64,000 nucleotides of DNA from CAVQBP01 sp963723205 (GTDB taxonomy: Bacteria > Bacteroidota > Ignavibacteria > Ignavibacteriales > Ignavibacteriaceae), in assembly GCA_963723205.1 (NCBI GenBank), contig CAVRQC010000025.1:184642-248641 (forward strand). The letters are read 5' to 3'. This document shows positions 8,851 through 18,312 of this stretch, piece after piece. Numbering within the stretch: position 1 is the first letter of the stretch; each line of letters opens with the position of its first letter. The notes beneath the pieces were generated by a model, which saw nothing but the letters and a program-made list of their open reading frames with translations, did not search any database and was not told the DNA's origin. Both the position numbers and the translations under genes were made by a program.

Positions 8851-9478
8851 AACTATTTGTCAGGCTGTCGGAAAGTTCCCGATGATAAATATAGGTAGGG
8901 AGATCAAACTTTTGAATATTAAATTTTTTCTCAGCTCTGATTATTAAATCAGAATCTTCACTATATTCCAAATCTTTAAAACCGCCTAATTCAAGAAATA
9001 CTTTTCTTTTGCCGAAGAAAGTCCCGCCAATAAAGCAGTTAGAGAGGTGGATATAATTTTGAGGATTATCTTTGTCCCGGACAAATTGATTTCCTATAAT
9101 TTCTACTCCGCCATATAAAAGATCAATATCAGGATGATCATTCAGGAATTCTACTCTCTTTAATAAATGTGATTTTGAATATTCATCATCACTATCCAGG
9201 AACGTTGTATATTTTCCTGTAGAAAGAAAGATCCCCCTGTTTCTGCTTTGAGCTATTCTTTGATTTTCCTGGTGTAGTATTTTAATATTCGGAAAATTCT
9301 CTTCATATGCTCTTAATACATTCAAAGAATTATCTGTACTTCCGTCATCGATTGCAATTAATTCCCAGTTTGAAAAGCTTTGGCTGATCAATGAATCAAT
9401 ACTACGCTTTAAATAAAGCTCCCTGTTATAAACAGTCAGTATTACCGATACTTCATATTTAATTGAAAAATCCGACAA
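8837..9478 (-). CDS. GT2-family glycosyltransferase
   Basis: 213 residues, a compact GT-A fold enzyme. It begins EVSVILTVYNRELYLKRSID, carries the nucleotide-binding AIDDGSTD motif and has the metal-binding DSDD motif near residue 96. It ends soon after the acceptor-site region, so it is shorter than most family members (250-300 residues) but shows no sign of truncation in the middle. It transfers a sugar from a nucleotide-sugar donor to an unknown acceptor. No other glycan gene is adjacent; it is cotranscribed with rluE. Confidence 0.88.
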   Translation of the reverse strand: MSDFSIKYEVSVILTVYNRELYLKRSIDSLISQSFSNWELIAIDDGSTDNSLNVLRAYEENFPNIKILHQENQRIAQSRNRGIFLSTGKYTTFLDSDDEYSKSHLLKRVEFLNDHPDIDLLYGGVEIIGNQFVRDKDNPQNYIHLSNCFIGGTFFGKRKVFLELGGFKDLEYSEDSDLIIRAEKKFNIQKFDLPTYIYHRELSDSLTNSYVPQ

Positions 9479-9520
9479 TTAAATCCTTTTAAATTCGATT
9501 AACTCAAAATTATATTTCTA

Positions 9521-11680
9521 TTAGCTGCTTAAATTATTATTTATAACTTTATTAGAATTTGTTTGATACTCCGACGGTGAAAAACCAAAAAGTCCTTTGA
9601 AACATTCTGTAAAATAAGAAGGATTGCTAAAACCAACTTCAAACGCAATTTCGGAGATATTACCTTTTTTTGCCGATAAAAGTTTCAAAGCTCTCTTTAA
9701 TCTGAAATTTCTAATAAACTCACTTGATGATTGATCGGTTAAGGCATGCAATTTCCTGTGAAGCTGCATCCGACTTAATCCGGCTTTTTTAGAAAATTCA
9801 TCCGATGTGAAATTTTCATTTGCATAATTTTGTTCAAGTATTTCCAGAATACGGCTTAAAAATTTTTCATCAGCAGAAGCTACTTTTATATCTTTCGGTT
9901 CCAATAAAAATTCTTTTCTGAATAGCTCTCTCAATTTCTTGCGTTGTTCTATTAAATTGTTAACACGTACCTGGAGTTCCTGTATTTTAAACGGTTTTGT
10001 TATATAATCATCCGCACCAGTTTCCAATCCTTCCATCTTGTTTTCCAAAGTCGATCTGGCGGTTAAAAGTATTACAGGGATATGATTTGTTCTTTCATCA
10101 GCTTTAATTTTTTCGCAAAGTTCTATTCCATCCATTTCGGGCATCTTAATATCACTGATGATTAAATCGGGAATAATCTCAAATGCTTTTTCTAAACCCT
10201 CTTTTCCATTTGAAGATTTATAAACCGTATACCGTTTATTTATATTCTCATTAATAAAGTTCAATAAATCTTTATTATCCTCAACTACCAATATTCTTGG
10301 GGAATCTATATTGATTTCATTTTCTATTTTTTCTTCCTCAATTTTTTGTCCGGTTGTTTTTGGTTTTAATTCAACTTCGGGTTTACTTGTAATTAAAAAC
10401 TTTTTATAAAGATCTTCCTGCTGCGGAATTTCAATATGAAACTGAGTCCCTTCATTAATTTTACTTTTAACTGAAATAGTTCCATAATGAATTTCAACTA
10501 GTTCTTTTACCAAGGCTAACCCGATACCTGTACCTTCCTGTACTGATGAAGATTTTGCTTTATAAAAACGATTGAAAATATTTTTCATATCCTGTTCTGC
10601 AATACCTATTCCGTCATCTACTACAGATATTTCAACTTTTGAATCTTTCTTGAAAACTGAAACTGAAATATGTCCATTTTTATTTGAGAATTTTAAAGCA
10701 TTAGACAAAAGATTGCTGATAATTTTTTCCATTTTATCTTTGTCTATATACAGTTCAAGACTTTCTTTATCTGAGTGAAATTCAAGCCTTATTTTTTTGT
10801 CTTCGGCTAAAGACTGGAATGAAGCCAAAATTCCTTTTATAAAATTGATCAAATCAACAATCTCTATTTCCAGTTTCATTTTCCCTGCATCAATTGTAGA
10901 AAGATCGAGAAGCTGATTTATTAGTGATAAAAGTTTTTTTGCATTTTTATGAATTAAATTATACTCTCTTTGAACACTTTCAATTTGATCATCATCCATT
11001 AACTTTTCCAACGGACCAATTATCAATGTTAACGGGGTTCTGAACTCATGGGAAATATTGGTAAAAAATTCTGTTTTGATTCGATCCAGTTCCAGTAATT
11101 TTTCCGCTTCCTTCCTTTTTTGAAATGTCTCTTCCTGGAGCTGTAAATTTTTTATTAATTGGCTGGCCTGAACAGAAATTATAGAAAGCAAAGTAAGATC
11201 ATTTTCCTCAAAATGCATTTTATCTTTTTTATTAACAACTATCATCAAGCCCATTATTTTGCCTTCGAACCACATAGGCACACACAGGACAGAATGTATC
11301 TCATTCTTTTCTTCTTTGGAAGCGTTAAATCTCTTATCAGTTGCCAGGTTTTCTATTATTAAGGGTTCCTTATTAAGCAATACCCAGCCAGTAATATTTG
11401 ATCCTATATGATATTTATGCCGCAGTTTACTTGTATCATCCTGACGGATATAAGTTGTGAAAGGATCGTTTTCATTCTGGGTAACAAGAAGAATAGAACC
11501 CTGTTCGGCATTTAAAGCAACAATTGATTTCTGAACAATGATATTAAGCATCTGATCAATATCAGTCGCTTTCCTGGCAGCCACGGCGATTTCATTTAAT
11601 ACTTTTAATTCCTCAACTGCTTCCCGAAGCCGTTTTACTTCATCTTCAAGTTCTTTAATTTTTGCAGAAGATTTAGCCAT
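9521..11680 (-). CDS. Hybrid histidine kinase, copy 1: coiled coil-GAF-HisKA-HATPase-receiver-AraC HTH
   Basis: 719 residues with no membrane segment, so cytoplasmic. In order: coiled coil (1-30), GAF domain (about 35-180), HisKA with phospho-acceptor His211 in FFTNISHEFRTPL, HATPase_c (N box NLLSNALKFS, G boxes DDGIGI and GTGIGLALV), receiver with Asp511 in SDIKMPEMDG, and a C-terminal AraC-type double HTH (about 605-710). The full phosphorelay and DNA-binding output lie in one chain, as in one-protein hybrid regulators. It is the last gene of a Ser/Thr kinase - cupredoxin-like - hybrid kinase set, 37 bp after the small gene. It aligns without gaps to copy 2 (15684-17846) over at least the first 220 residues. 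Confidence 0.95.
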   Translation of the reverse strand: MAKSSAKIKELEDEVKRLREAVEELKVLNEIAVAARKATDIDQMLNIIVQKSIVALNAEQGSILLVTQNENDPFTTYIRQDDTSKLRHKYHIGSNITGWVLLNKEPLIIENLATDKRFNASKEEKNEIHSVLCVPMWFEGKIMGLMIVVNKKDKMHFEENDLTLLSIISVQASQLIKNLQLQEETFQKRKEAEKLLELDRIKTEFFTNISHEFRTPLTLIIGPLEKLMDDDQIESVQREYNLIHKNAKKLLSLINQLLDLSTIDAGKMKLEIEIVDLINFIKGILASFQSLAEDKKIRLEFHSDKESLELYIDKDKMEKIISNLLSNALKFSNKNGHISVSVFKKDSKVEISVVDDGIGIAEQDMKNIFNRFYKAKSSSVQEGTGIGLALVKELVEIHYGTISVKSKINEGTQFHIEIPQQEDLYKKFLITSKPEVELKPKTTGQKIEEEKIENEINIDSPRILVVEDNKDLLNFINENINKRYTVYKSSNGKEGLEKAFEIIPDLIISDIKMPEMDGIELCEKIKADERTNHIPVILLTARSTLENKMEGLETGADDYITKPFKIQELQVRVNNLIEQRKKLRELFRKEFLLEPKDIKVASADEKFLSRILEILEQNYANENFTSDEFSKKAGLSRMQLHRKLHALTDQSSSEFIRNFRLKRALKLLSAKKGNISEIAFEVGFSNPSYFTECFKGLFGFSPSEYQTNSNKVINNNLSS

Positions 11681-11717
11681 CTATTTCACTTTAATTAAAT
11701 ATTAAATGCCGGATAAT

Positions 11718-12032
11718 TTAGCCCTGAATAATAATTTCGGGATTTGAGTTGCTTTCAGCAAAATCCCTTGAATCTTTATGGTAAACTGCATAAAAATAAC
11801 TTCTCTTTTCACCTTTGCCCGGTTTATCCACAATCTTTAATTCAATATTTTTTCCTTTAGGAACATCAAACAATCTTTCTTGAGTACCAAATATTACAGA
11901 TGCTTCGGGAATAAAAATTGTTATATCTGAATCGTGTTCTTCCCATGAAATAGTATCATCATAAGCAGCAATAACTTTATCTACAAAGGCTTTTCCACGA
12001 AGCTTTACTTTAGCGCTTCTTCTATTTCCCAT
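11718..12032 (-). CDS. Small cupredoxin-like beta protein, copy 1, lacking copper ligands
   Basis: 104 residues from the ATG at 12032, which has a GGAGGT ribosome binding site. A longer form from TTG at 12044 would overlap that site and is less likely. It has no signal peptide, so it is cytoplasmic. The pattern of short beta strands, with 'D.ISWEE.DSDITIFIP' near the N-terminus and 'YFYAVY.....FA..NSNPEIII' at the end, resembles plastocyanin-like folds, but the Cys, His and Met that bind copper are absent. The fold assignment is inference. It sits between the Ser/Thr kinase (stop 15 bp upstream) and the hybrid kinase (37 bp downstream), exactly as its paralogue does at 17944-18279. Confidence 0.75.
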   Translation of the reverse strand: MGNRRSAKVKLRGKAFVDKVIAAYDDTISWEEHDSDITIFIPEASVIFGTQERLFDVPKGKNIELKIVDKPGKGEKRSYFYAVYHKDSRDFAESNSNPEIIIQG

Positions 12033-12047
12033 TTTTACCTCCAAATT

Positions 12048-14627
12048 TTAATTTTTTGATGGTGACAAATTAGAAAATTCTTTTTTAAGAACCTCAAATC
12101 GTTTGTCTTTAATCATATCTTTAAGGTCAGGTGATTTTTCCAGTTTTGAGATGGGAAATCCTTTCTGCAGTATTTCGCGGGTTAATTTAAGTGCTTCGTT
12201 TCGTCTTCCTAAGGTTTCATTTACTACTATACCTTTATCAAGTATGTCAACATCTCCGGGAGATAATTCAAGTGCTTCATTTAAATATTTAATCGATTTG
12301 TCTTTTTTCCCAAGCATAGAATAATATGATGCCAATGAAGACAATGTAGATGAATTCCGGGGATTTAACTTTAATTCTTTTTCAGCAATATTAATTGCAC
12401 GGTTAAAATAATAACCCGCTTTATCTTTGTCACCAGGTATTTGACAATATGCGGAAGCAATGTTCCCCCACATTAAATAATTGCTGCTGTCAAGCGCTAA
12501 GGCTTTGTTATACATTTCGGCGGCATTTTTAAAATCTTCATCATGAAAAAAATAAATGCTTCCCAGGTTTGAATAAGCCGAATAATCTGATTGCAGTTCA
12601 ATTACATGTTTAAAAGTTGATTTTGCTTTTGCCCATTTGCCAAGGTACATATATACGGCACCCAGATTGTTTAATCCGAATGTATTATCCGGGGTTAACT
12701 CAACTACTTTCTGAAACTGTTCAAGGGCTTTATTAAACTTTCCGTACGAATAATAAAATATTCCCAGCTTATTATAACCTACCCAATATGCAGGTTTCAA
12801 ATTAATAGATTGCTTATAAATTTGCTCAGCTTTTTTATTGAGATTAAGGGATTGATAGGCAATTGCAAGTCCATTATATCCGTCAAAATTAAACTTATCT
12901 TCTTCAATTGCTTTTCTAAACTCTGCAACTGATTTTTCGAATTTTCCTTTCTCATTGAAAATCATACCGGAAGCTATATGAACAAAAGGTAAATTTTCAT
13001 TCAAACTTTTGGCATTTTCATTATATATTGAAGCGCTATCTAGATAAGTTGTATTTTTTTCATATTTAAACTTTTTTATATATGCTTCAGTTAACCCTGC
13101 AAATGCAAGAGTGTATTTTGAATCTTTTTCAAGTGCTTCATTGAACAGCCGTATCGCATCATTTATATTTTTTACAGACCAGTAATTTTGCAAATATCCT
13201 TTTCCCTGTGTATATAAAATATATGCATCTATATTTTCTGTTCCGCCTCTATTAATCTTTTTTATTTCTTCGGGTTCCAGATTAACCGCTAAAATATGCG
13301 AAAGCTTTGTAACAACATCATCCTGAAAATTATAAACATTAGATAAAGTGTAATCACTGCTTGTAGAGCTGATTTGACGCAACGATCTTGTATCAACAAG
13401 ATTTAATATCAATCTAATTTTATCCGAATATTTTTGAATGCTTCCAGTAACTGCCAGATCGGCTCCAAAAATCTGTGCTGCTTGTTTTGCACTAGTAATA
13501 TGCCTAGCATGAATTTCCGAAGAAGGTATGACCTGTATCGATGTATTGAACTGTGGTAATTGTGTAAGCTGGCTTGTAAGTGTTTCTACCAGGCCGTCAC
13601 AAAATGCTTTGCTTCTAGGATCATTCCCTATATTTACAAAAGGAAGAACAGCTACTTGTTTCGGTTCCTGTTTACTGCCGGAAATATTTAAATTGTTAAA
13701 TATGAACCAGCCCAGGACAGATAATAAAAGGATTACTACCACTACAAGAACTGTTTTTGACTTATTGTTACTAACTTTTTCTAATAATCTTCCTTTTTTT
13801 GAATCTTTATCTTTTATTAAAGAAGAACTAGAGGTCAGGTTAAATTCGACCAGTATTTCATTGATTGAGAAATACCGGTTGACTGACTTTTTTTGAAGAC
13901 ATTTGGAAGCGAAATTTTTAATTTTTTTTGGAACGTCAAGTTCATCGGGTGTTTTATTCAAAATTGAATAAATAATAGCCTGATCATATTCCCCTTTAAA
14001 CGGAAGATTCCCTGAAACCATTTCAAAAAAGACAACTCCCAGAGACCATATATCTGTTCGTTGATCTACTTCATCTCCTTTGGCTTGTTCAGGAGACATA
14101 TATGCTGTTGTTCCGATAGTAGATTCAAATTTTGTAAGATGCGACTGACCTTTCATTTTTGCCAGGCCGAAATCGAGTATCTTAACTATTCCATCCTTTG
14201 TAATAAATATATTAGCCGGTTTTATATCTCTATGAATGATATTTTTTTCATGAGCTTTTTTGAGGCCCTCACAAATTTGTAAGGTAATATCCAGGGCTTC
14301 ATTGAGTTCGAGTTTTCCCTTTTTAAGTTTTTCCTTTAGAGATTCTCCTTCATAATAATCTATACAAATAAATAATTGCCCGTCTTCGGTTTCATTTATT
14401 TCATGAATTGTACAGATGTTATTGTGCTGAAGTTTGGATACGGCTTTAGCTTCATGCACAAATCTTTTTTTAAAATCTTCATCAAATGAGAATGAATGTG
14501 GAAGAAATTTAAGTGCAACTATCCTGTCGAGCTTTAAATCCACTGCTTTAAATACTACCCCCATTCCGCCTGCACCCAACTTTTCTAAAATTTTATAATG
14601 CAATATATTTTTACCCATCATAATCAT
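12048..14627 (-). CDS. Transmembrane Ser/Thr protein kinase with TolB/FlgO-like domain and TPRs, copy 1
   Basis: 859 residues. Cytoplasmic Hanks-type kinase domain (about 10-270) with the glycine loop GAGGMG, Lys40, catalytic HRDIKPAN, metal-binding DFG and the GTTAYMSPEQA activation segment, so it should be active. One transmembrane helix (about 288-308) is followed by an extracytoplasmic TolB/FlgO-like domain starting VAVLPFVNIG (about 325-460). At least eight TPR-type helix pairs (470-840) follow. The likely design is a periplasmic sensor or scaffold controlling an inside kinase. The gene opens with closely spaced Met codons (14627, 14621, 14618). It leads a three-gene unit with the small cupredoxin-like and hybrid kinase genes. 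Confidence 0.93.
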   Translation of the reverse strand: MIMMGKNILHYKILEKLGAGGMGVVFKAVDLKLDRIVALKFLPHSFSFDEDFKKRFVHEAKAVSKLQHNNICTIHEINETEDGQLFICIDYYEGESLKEKLKKGKLELNEALDITLQICEGLKKAHEKNIIHRDIKPANIFITKDGIVKILDFGLAKMKGQSHLTKFESTIGTTAYMSPEQAKGDEVDQRTDIWSLGVVFFEMVSGNLPFKGEYDQAIIYSILNKTPDELDVPKKIKNFASKCLQKKSVNRYFSINEILVEFNLTSSSSLIKDKDSKKGRLLEKVSNNKSKTVLVVVVILLLSVLGWFIFNNLNISGSKQEPKQVAVLPFVNIGNDPRSKAFCDGLVETLTSQLTQLPQFNTSIQVIPSSEIHARHITSAKQAAQIFGADLAVTGSIQKYSDKIRLILNLVDTRSLRQISSTSSDYTLSNVYNFQDDVVTKLSHILAVNLEPEEIKKINRGGTENIDAYILYTQGKGYLQNYWSVKNINDAIRLFNEALEKDSKYTLAFAGLTEAYIKKFKYEKNTTYLDSASIYNENAKSLNENLPFVHIASGMIFNEKGKFEKSVAEFRKAIEEDKFNFDGYNGLAIAYQSLNLNKKAEQIYKQSINLKPAYWVGYNKLGIFYYSYGKFNKALEQFQKVVELTPDNTFGLNNLGAVYMYLGKWAKAKSTFKHVIELQSDYSAYSNLGSIYFFHDEDFKNAAEMYNKALALDSSNYLMWGNIASAYCQIPGDKDKAGYYFNRAINIAEKELKLNPRNSSTLSSLASYYSMLGKKDKSIKYLNEALELSPGDVDILDKGIVVNETLGRRNEALKLTREILQKGFPISKLEKSPDLKDMIKDKRFEVLKKEFSNLSPSKN

Positions 14628-15022
14628 TAGTTAAAAATATATCCTTCCGGATAAATATTTGCCTATATTTTTCAAAAAAGATTTAACACGCATAAGTAAG
14701 TATATGCAGCAGGAATATTGTATATAGTATTAATAATTAAAACAGAAATTATAAAAGGAAATTATTGTATAGGGTAGATATACATCTTCTAAAGCTCAGC
14801 TTAAAAAGCTCACACCAAGGTATTAAATCAGGCTTCTATTTTTAATGGAAGTTCCATAGCCAAAGTGTAAAGAAACACTATCCTATAAATAAATTTCTGC
14901 AAAAATATTTTCAGATAAATAATATCAAGAAATGTTAATATTATCGCTCAATACAATTTTTATCAACCAATATTGTAATTTTTTCTCTATTTAAAGTCAA
15001 TTATTAAATGTAAAAAATAAAA
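14628..15022. other. Intergenic region upstream of Ser/Thr kinase copy 1
   Basis: About 395 bp of AT-rich DNA between the kinase start and the terminator of the HEAT gene. I see no ORF or RNA gene. A short TATCC/GGATA inverted repeat lies about 15 bp upstream of the kinase start. A similar TATCCGGATA occurs just upstream of kinase copy 2 (20881-20895), so it may be a conserved leader element. The promoter of the kinase operon should lie here. Confidence 0.5.
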
Positions 15023-15043
15023 AGCCCTCTTAGAATGAGGGCT
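15023..15043 (-). terminator. Intrinsic terminator after the HEAT-repeat gene, copy 1
   Basis: A 7-bp G/C-rich stem (AGCCCTC with GAGGGCT) and a 7-nt loop, followed on the minus strand by TTTTTATTTTTT. It lies 44 bp after the stop codon of the HEAT gene and separates it from the downstream kinase operon, so the HEAT gene is its own transcription unit. Confidence 0.85.
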
Positions 15044-15086
15044 ATAGCGAGATGTAGTGTGCAGGTTATGAATAATTCTTGTTTTT

Positions 15087-15500
15087 TTAGTCAATCCTGC
15101 CTTTTGTTTTTAAACAGTAATCCTGGTACAAATGACCAAGCATGCATCTGATTCCATCACAATTACCAATCTCGCTTTCTCTTTTGACAAGAAAGACACC
15201 CCTTGAATCACCAATTTTTAATAAGGACCATGCAGCAACCAATTTCGCTCCATCATTTTTTTCATTACGGAACATCTTCATTAAAGGTATTACAGCCTTA
15301 TGTGATTTCATATCGCCTAGGAAATATGCGCTGCTGACCTTCAAACCGTGATTGTTGGAATTTAATCCGGCTAAATAATTAGCCTCAATAGCTTCGTATT
15401 TAGCAGATACTGTAATTTCTTTATTCGCCTGAGCGAACGACACAGTTGCAATTGCAACGACAAAAATACAACTTAACCAGCTGCGAAATAAAGTTTTCAT
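15087..15500 (-). CDS. Secreted HEAT-repeat small protein, copy 1
   Basis: 137 residues from the ATG at 15500, which has an AAAGGAGG ribosome binding site; a longer frame from 15536 would read through that site. A signal peptide (to about residue 22, ending VSFAQA) sends it to the periplasm. The mature part has two to three HEAT-like helical repeats (KVSSAYFLGDMKSHKAVIPL, then AKLVAAWSLLKIGDSRGVFL). The C-terminus contains three cysteines in GNCDGIRCMLGHLYQDYCLK, which could form a disulfide. It has its own terminator and a conserved leader. A paralogue of the same length precedes kinase copy 2. It probably serves as a periplasmic binding partner; the function is unknown. Confidence 0.85.
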   Translation of the reverse strand: MKTLFRSWLSCIFVVAIATVSFAQANKEITVSAKYEAIEANYLAGLNSNNHGLKVSSAYFLGDMKSHKAVIPLMKMFRNEKNDGAKLVAAWSLLKIGDSRGVFLVKRESEIGNCDGIRCMLGHLYQDYCLKTKGRID

Positions 15501-15515
15501 TTTAACCTCCTTTAA

Positions 15516-15600
15516 TTTGTTCACTTCAAATTTCATAAATAAAAGGAGGGTTCCCTACCATGGAAGTAACAAATGATGGGACTGGCGTAACAAAAGTAAA
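15516..15600 (-). promoter_or_regulatory. Conserved leader of HEAT gene copy 1 with 21-bp-spaced direct repeats
   Basis: About 85 bp that is clearly similar to 21711-21795 upstream of HEAT gene copy 2. On the minus strand it carries two GTTAC repeats (at 15587-15591 and 15566-15570) exactly 21 bp apart, separated by a conserved CAGTCCCATCATTT core. A short AGGGAACCCT inverted repeat follows towards the gene. Direct half-sites two helical turns apart are the usual target geometry of AraC-type proteins, so the hybrid kinases encoded in this island are candidate binders; that part is inference. Confidence 0.65.
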
Positions 15601-15683
15601 TTTTATTTTCATGTAAAGAAAAAGTGAACGGAATTCTAAGATTTTATTGAGTGCAAAAATTGCGGGATCAATTTATTTCTGGA

Positions 15684-17846
15684 CTATATCTTGCCTTTGG
15701 CAGAATCCCGAACATACTCGGAAGGTAATACACCAAACAATTTCTTAAAACATTCAGAAAAATATGAAGGATTATTAAAACCTACATCATAAGCAATTTC
15801 ACCTATATTACCATGTTTACCTTTTAATAAATTAGCGGCTCTTTTTAAACGGAAATTCCTGATATAATCACTAGCAGCCTGGCCGGTTACCGCATTTAAT
15901 TTTCTATGGAGCTGCATCCTGCTCATACCAGTTTCCCTGGCAAAATTATCAATGGTAAAATTGTAATCTGCAATATGTTTTTCAATTACATTTGAAACAC
16001 GGTACAGAAATTTTTCATCGGCAGAAGTGACTGCAATATCTTTCGGCTCTAGTAATATTTCTTTTCTAAAACGCTCTCTTAATTTTCTTCTTTGTTCAAT
16101 TAAATTATTTACACGGACTTGAAGTTCAGAAATATTGAAAGGTTTTGTTAAATAATCGTCAGCACCGGTTTCCAAACCTTCCAGCTTATTCTCAATAGAA
16201 GATTTAGCAGTCAATAGAATAACCGGAATATGACTTGTTCTTTCATCAGTTTTAATATTTTCACATAATTCAATTCCATTCATCTCCGGCATAATTATAT
16301 CACTCACAATCAAATCCGGAATATGCTCAATTGATTTTTTGAGCCCATCTTTCCCGTTGTCCGATTCCAGAATTTTGTATTCCTTCCCAAGATTTTCCTT
16401 AATGAAATTCCTTATATCATCTTCATCTTCAATAATTAGCACTATAGGGATATTATCCTCAGAACTTTCAATATATTGATCTGGTTTTATAATTTCTTCA
16501 CTTGTTTTTTCTTCTTTTAATTGTTCAACTTTTTCTTTTTGTGAAGCAGCTTCGAACTGTAGATTCTTATAATATTCTATTTTTAACGGAAGAATCATTT
16601 TAAACTTAGTGCCTTTTTTGAGTTCACTCTCTACTGAAATTTTACCTTTATGAAGTTCGACTAATTCTTTGACAAGCGCTAACCCGATTCCGGTTCCCCC
16701 AACAACTTTTGAACTTTCCACCTTGGAAAAACGATTGAATATATTTTGAAGTTCGGCCTTAGGAATACCGATACCATTATCTTCTACAATTATTTCTATA
16801 TTGTCATTACTGCTAATTGAAATCGATATATAAATTTTCCCTTTTTCATTTGTAAACTTTATTGCATTGGAAAGAAGATTACTTATGATCTTTTCAAATT
16901 TATCTTTATCAAAATAGGTATCCAGCTGCTCCAGGTTTGAAGAAAATTCCAATTGAATATTTTTTATACTAGCTAATGGACGAAAGGATGCTGTAATTCC
17001 TTTAATAAAAGTAATTGCATCAGCTTTGTCCATGTTTAATTTCATTTTACCTGCATCAATAGAAGAAAGATCGAGAAGCTGATTAATTAAGTTCAATAAA
17101 CTATCTGCATTTTTGTGAATTAATTGATATTGTGACTGAAGATATTCATCATTATTCTCCCCCATTAATTTTTCAAGCGGACCAATAATAAGTGTAAGCG
17201 GGGTACGGAATTCATGTGAAATGTTTGTGAAAAAATTTGTTTTTATTCTGTCTAATTCCTGCAGCTTTTCTGTTTCCTTTATTTTCTGAAAGGTTTCTCT
17301 TTGAAGCTGCAGGTTTTTAATTAATTGACCTGCCTGAACTGAAATTATAGAAAAAAGAGTTAAATCATCCTGCGAAAAATGCTTCCGGTTCTTTTTATTT
17401 ATAGCCATCATTATGCCGATAATATTTCCTTCAAACCAAATAGGGACACATAAAACAGAGTGAATATCTCTCTTTTCTTCTTCTGTCGCCTGGAATCTTT
17501 TATCTGCTAATAAATCCTCAATAATTAATGCTGTTTTATTTAAAAGAACCCAGCCTGTGATATTTTCACCTACATGATAATTTCGTTTTAAGCTGCTTCT
17601 ATCATCCTGCCGGATAATAGTTTTGAAAGGATCTTTCCGGTTTTTTGTAACCAGGAGAATTAAGCTTTGCTCGGCATCAAGAGCTTTAATCGATTTTTTT
17701 ACAATAACGTTTAACATCCGGTCCACATCGGTCTCTTTACTTGCTGAAACAGCAATCTCATTTAACAACCTCAGTTCTTCAACCGATGTTTTTAAACGTT
17801 TTATCTCACTTTCTAGCTCTTGAATTTTTTTTGACGATTCACTCAT
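15684..17846 (-). CDS. Hybrid histidine kinase, copy 2: coiled coil-GAF-HisKA-HATPase-receiver-AraC HTH
   Basis: 720 residues, the close paralogue of 9521-11680 with identical domain order and no membrane segment. Coiled coil (1-30), GAF (about 35-180), phospho-acceptor His211 in the identical FFTNISHEFRTPL context, HATPase_c (NLLSNAIKFT, EDNGIGI, GTGIGLALV), receiver with SDIIMPEMNG near residue 511, and AraC HTH (about 605-710, ending LFGVLPSEYV). All catalytic residues are kept, so both copies should be functional. The linker between HATPase and receiver is the most divergent part. It is the last gene of the copy 2 kinase unit, 97 bp after the small cupredoxin-like gene. Confidence 0.95.
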   Translation of the reverse strand: MSESSKKIQELESEIKRLKTSVEELRLLNEIAVSASKETDVDRMLNVIVKKSIKALDAEQSLILLVTKNRKDPFKTIIRQDDRSSLKRNYHVGENITGWVLLNKTALIIEDLLADKRFQATEEEKRDIHSVLCVPIWFEGNIIGIMMAINKKNRKHFSQDDLTLFSIISVQAGQLIKNLQLQRETFQKIKETEKLQELDRIKTNFFTNISHEFRTPLTLIIGPLEKLMGENNDEYLQSQYQLIHKNADSLLNLINQLLDLSSIDAGKMKLNMDKADAITFIKGITASFRPLASIKNIQLEFSSNLEQLDTYFDKDKFEKIISNLLSNAIKFTNEKGKIYISISISSNDNIEIIVEDNGIGIPKAELQNIFNRFSKVESSKVVGGTGIGLALVKELVELHKGKISVESELKKGTKFKMILPLKIEYYKNLQFEAASQKEKVEQLKEEKTSEEIIKPDQYIESSEDNIPIVLIIEDEDDIRNFIKENLGKEYKILESDNGKDGLKKSIEHIPDLIVSDIIMPEMNGIELCENIKTDERTSHIPVILLTAKSSIENKLEGLETGADDYLTKPFNISELQVRVNNLIEQRRKLRERFRKEILLEPKDIAVTSADEKFLYRVSNVIEKHIADYNFTIDNFARETGMSRMQLHRKLNAVTGQAASDYIRNFRLKRAANLLKGKHGNIGEIAYDVGFNNPSYFSECFKKLFGVLPSEYVRDSAKGKI

Positions 17847-17943
17847 TAATTTGAAATTTTTTAATTAATAAAAAATTCTTTGATATTTTTTACTCAAGCA
17901 TTGCTTTTGTTTTATTAGTAACTACAGATATTAACAAATAAAT

Positions 17944-18279
17944 TTAACTTCTAATAATTATCACAGGATTAGAATTTCCACGTGCAAAATTTTTAAGTCC
18001 ATAATGATAAACTGCATAATAATATTTATCTCCCTCTTTGTTTTCTGAGCCTAATTGAACTCTCAGTTCTTTATGGCTGCCTTTCAATATTGTGCCGAGA
18101 GACTCACCAAAAAGATTCGGATCGGGAAAGAAAAATGTAACATCGGAATCGATTGCTTTCCAAATGATCCGATCTCCTTTGCGAACTTCAATAGGTTTAA
18201 TGTAAACGGAATCCTTTACAATTTCTATATGTATCACATGTTCCGTTTCTTCTTTTGCTCTTCTATTTTTTTCTTCCAT
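17944..18279 (-). CDS. Small cupredoxin-like beta protein, copy 2, lacking copper ligands
   Basis: 111 residues, paralogous to 11718-12032: 'GDRIIWKAIDSDVTFFFPDP' followed by 'YYYAVYHYGLKNFARGNSNP' near the C-terminus. No signal peptide, no Cys, and the His/Met pattern of blue copper proteins is missing, so if the fold is cupredoxin-like it does not bind copper in the usual way. The N-terminus is strongly charged (MEEKNRRAKEE). An AGGAG ribosome binding site precedes the ATG. The stop of the upstream Ser/Thr kinase is 33 bp away. It is more divergent from its partner copy than the two kinases are from theirs, but the NSNP and YAVY blocks are retained. Confidence 0.75.
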   Translation of the reverse strand: MEEKNRRAKEETEHVIHIEIVKDSVYIKPIEVRKGDRIIWKAIDSDVTFFFPDPNLFGESLGTILKGSHKELRVQLGSENKEGDKYYYAVYHYGLKNFARGNSNPVIIIRS

Positions 18280-18312
18280 TCTTAAAATCTCCTATTAATT
18301 GTTTAGTATATT

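Noticed and set aside
11718..18279. Blue copper proteins (plastocyanin or azurin)
   Set aside because: Both small proteins are without Cys and without the His/Met ligand set, and they have no signal peptide.
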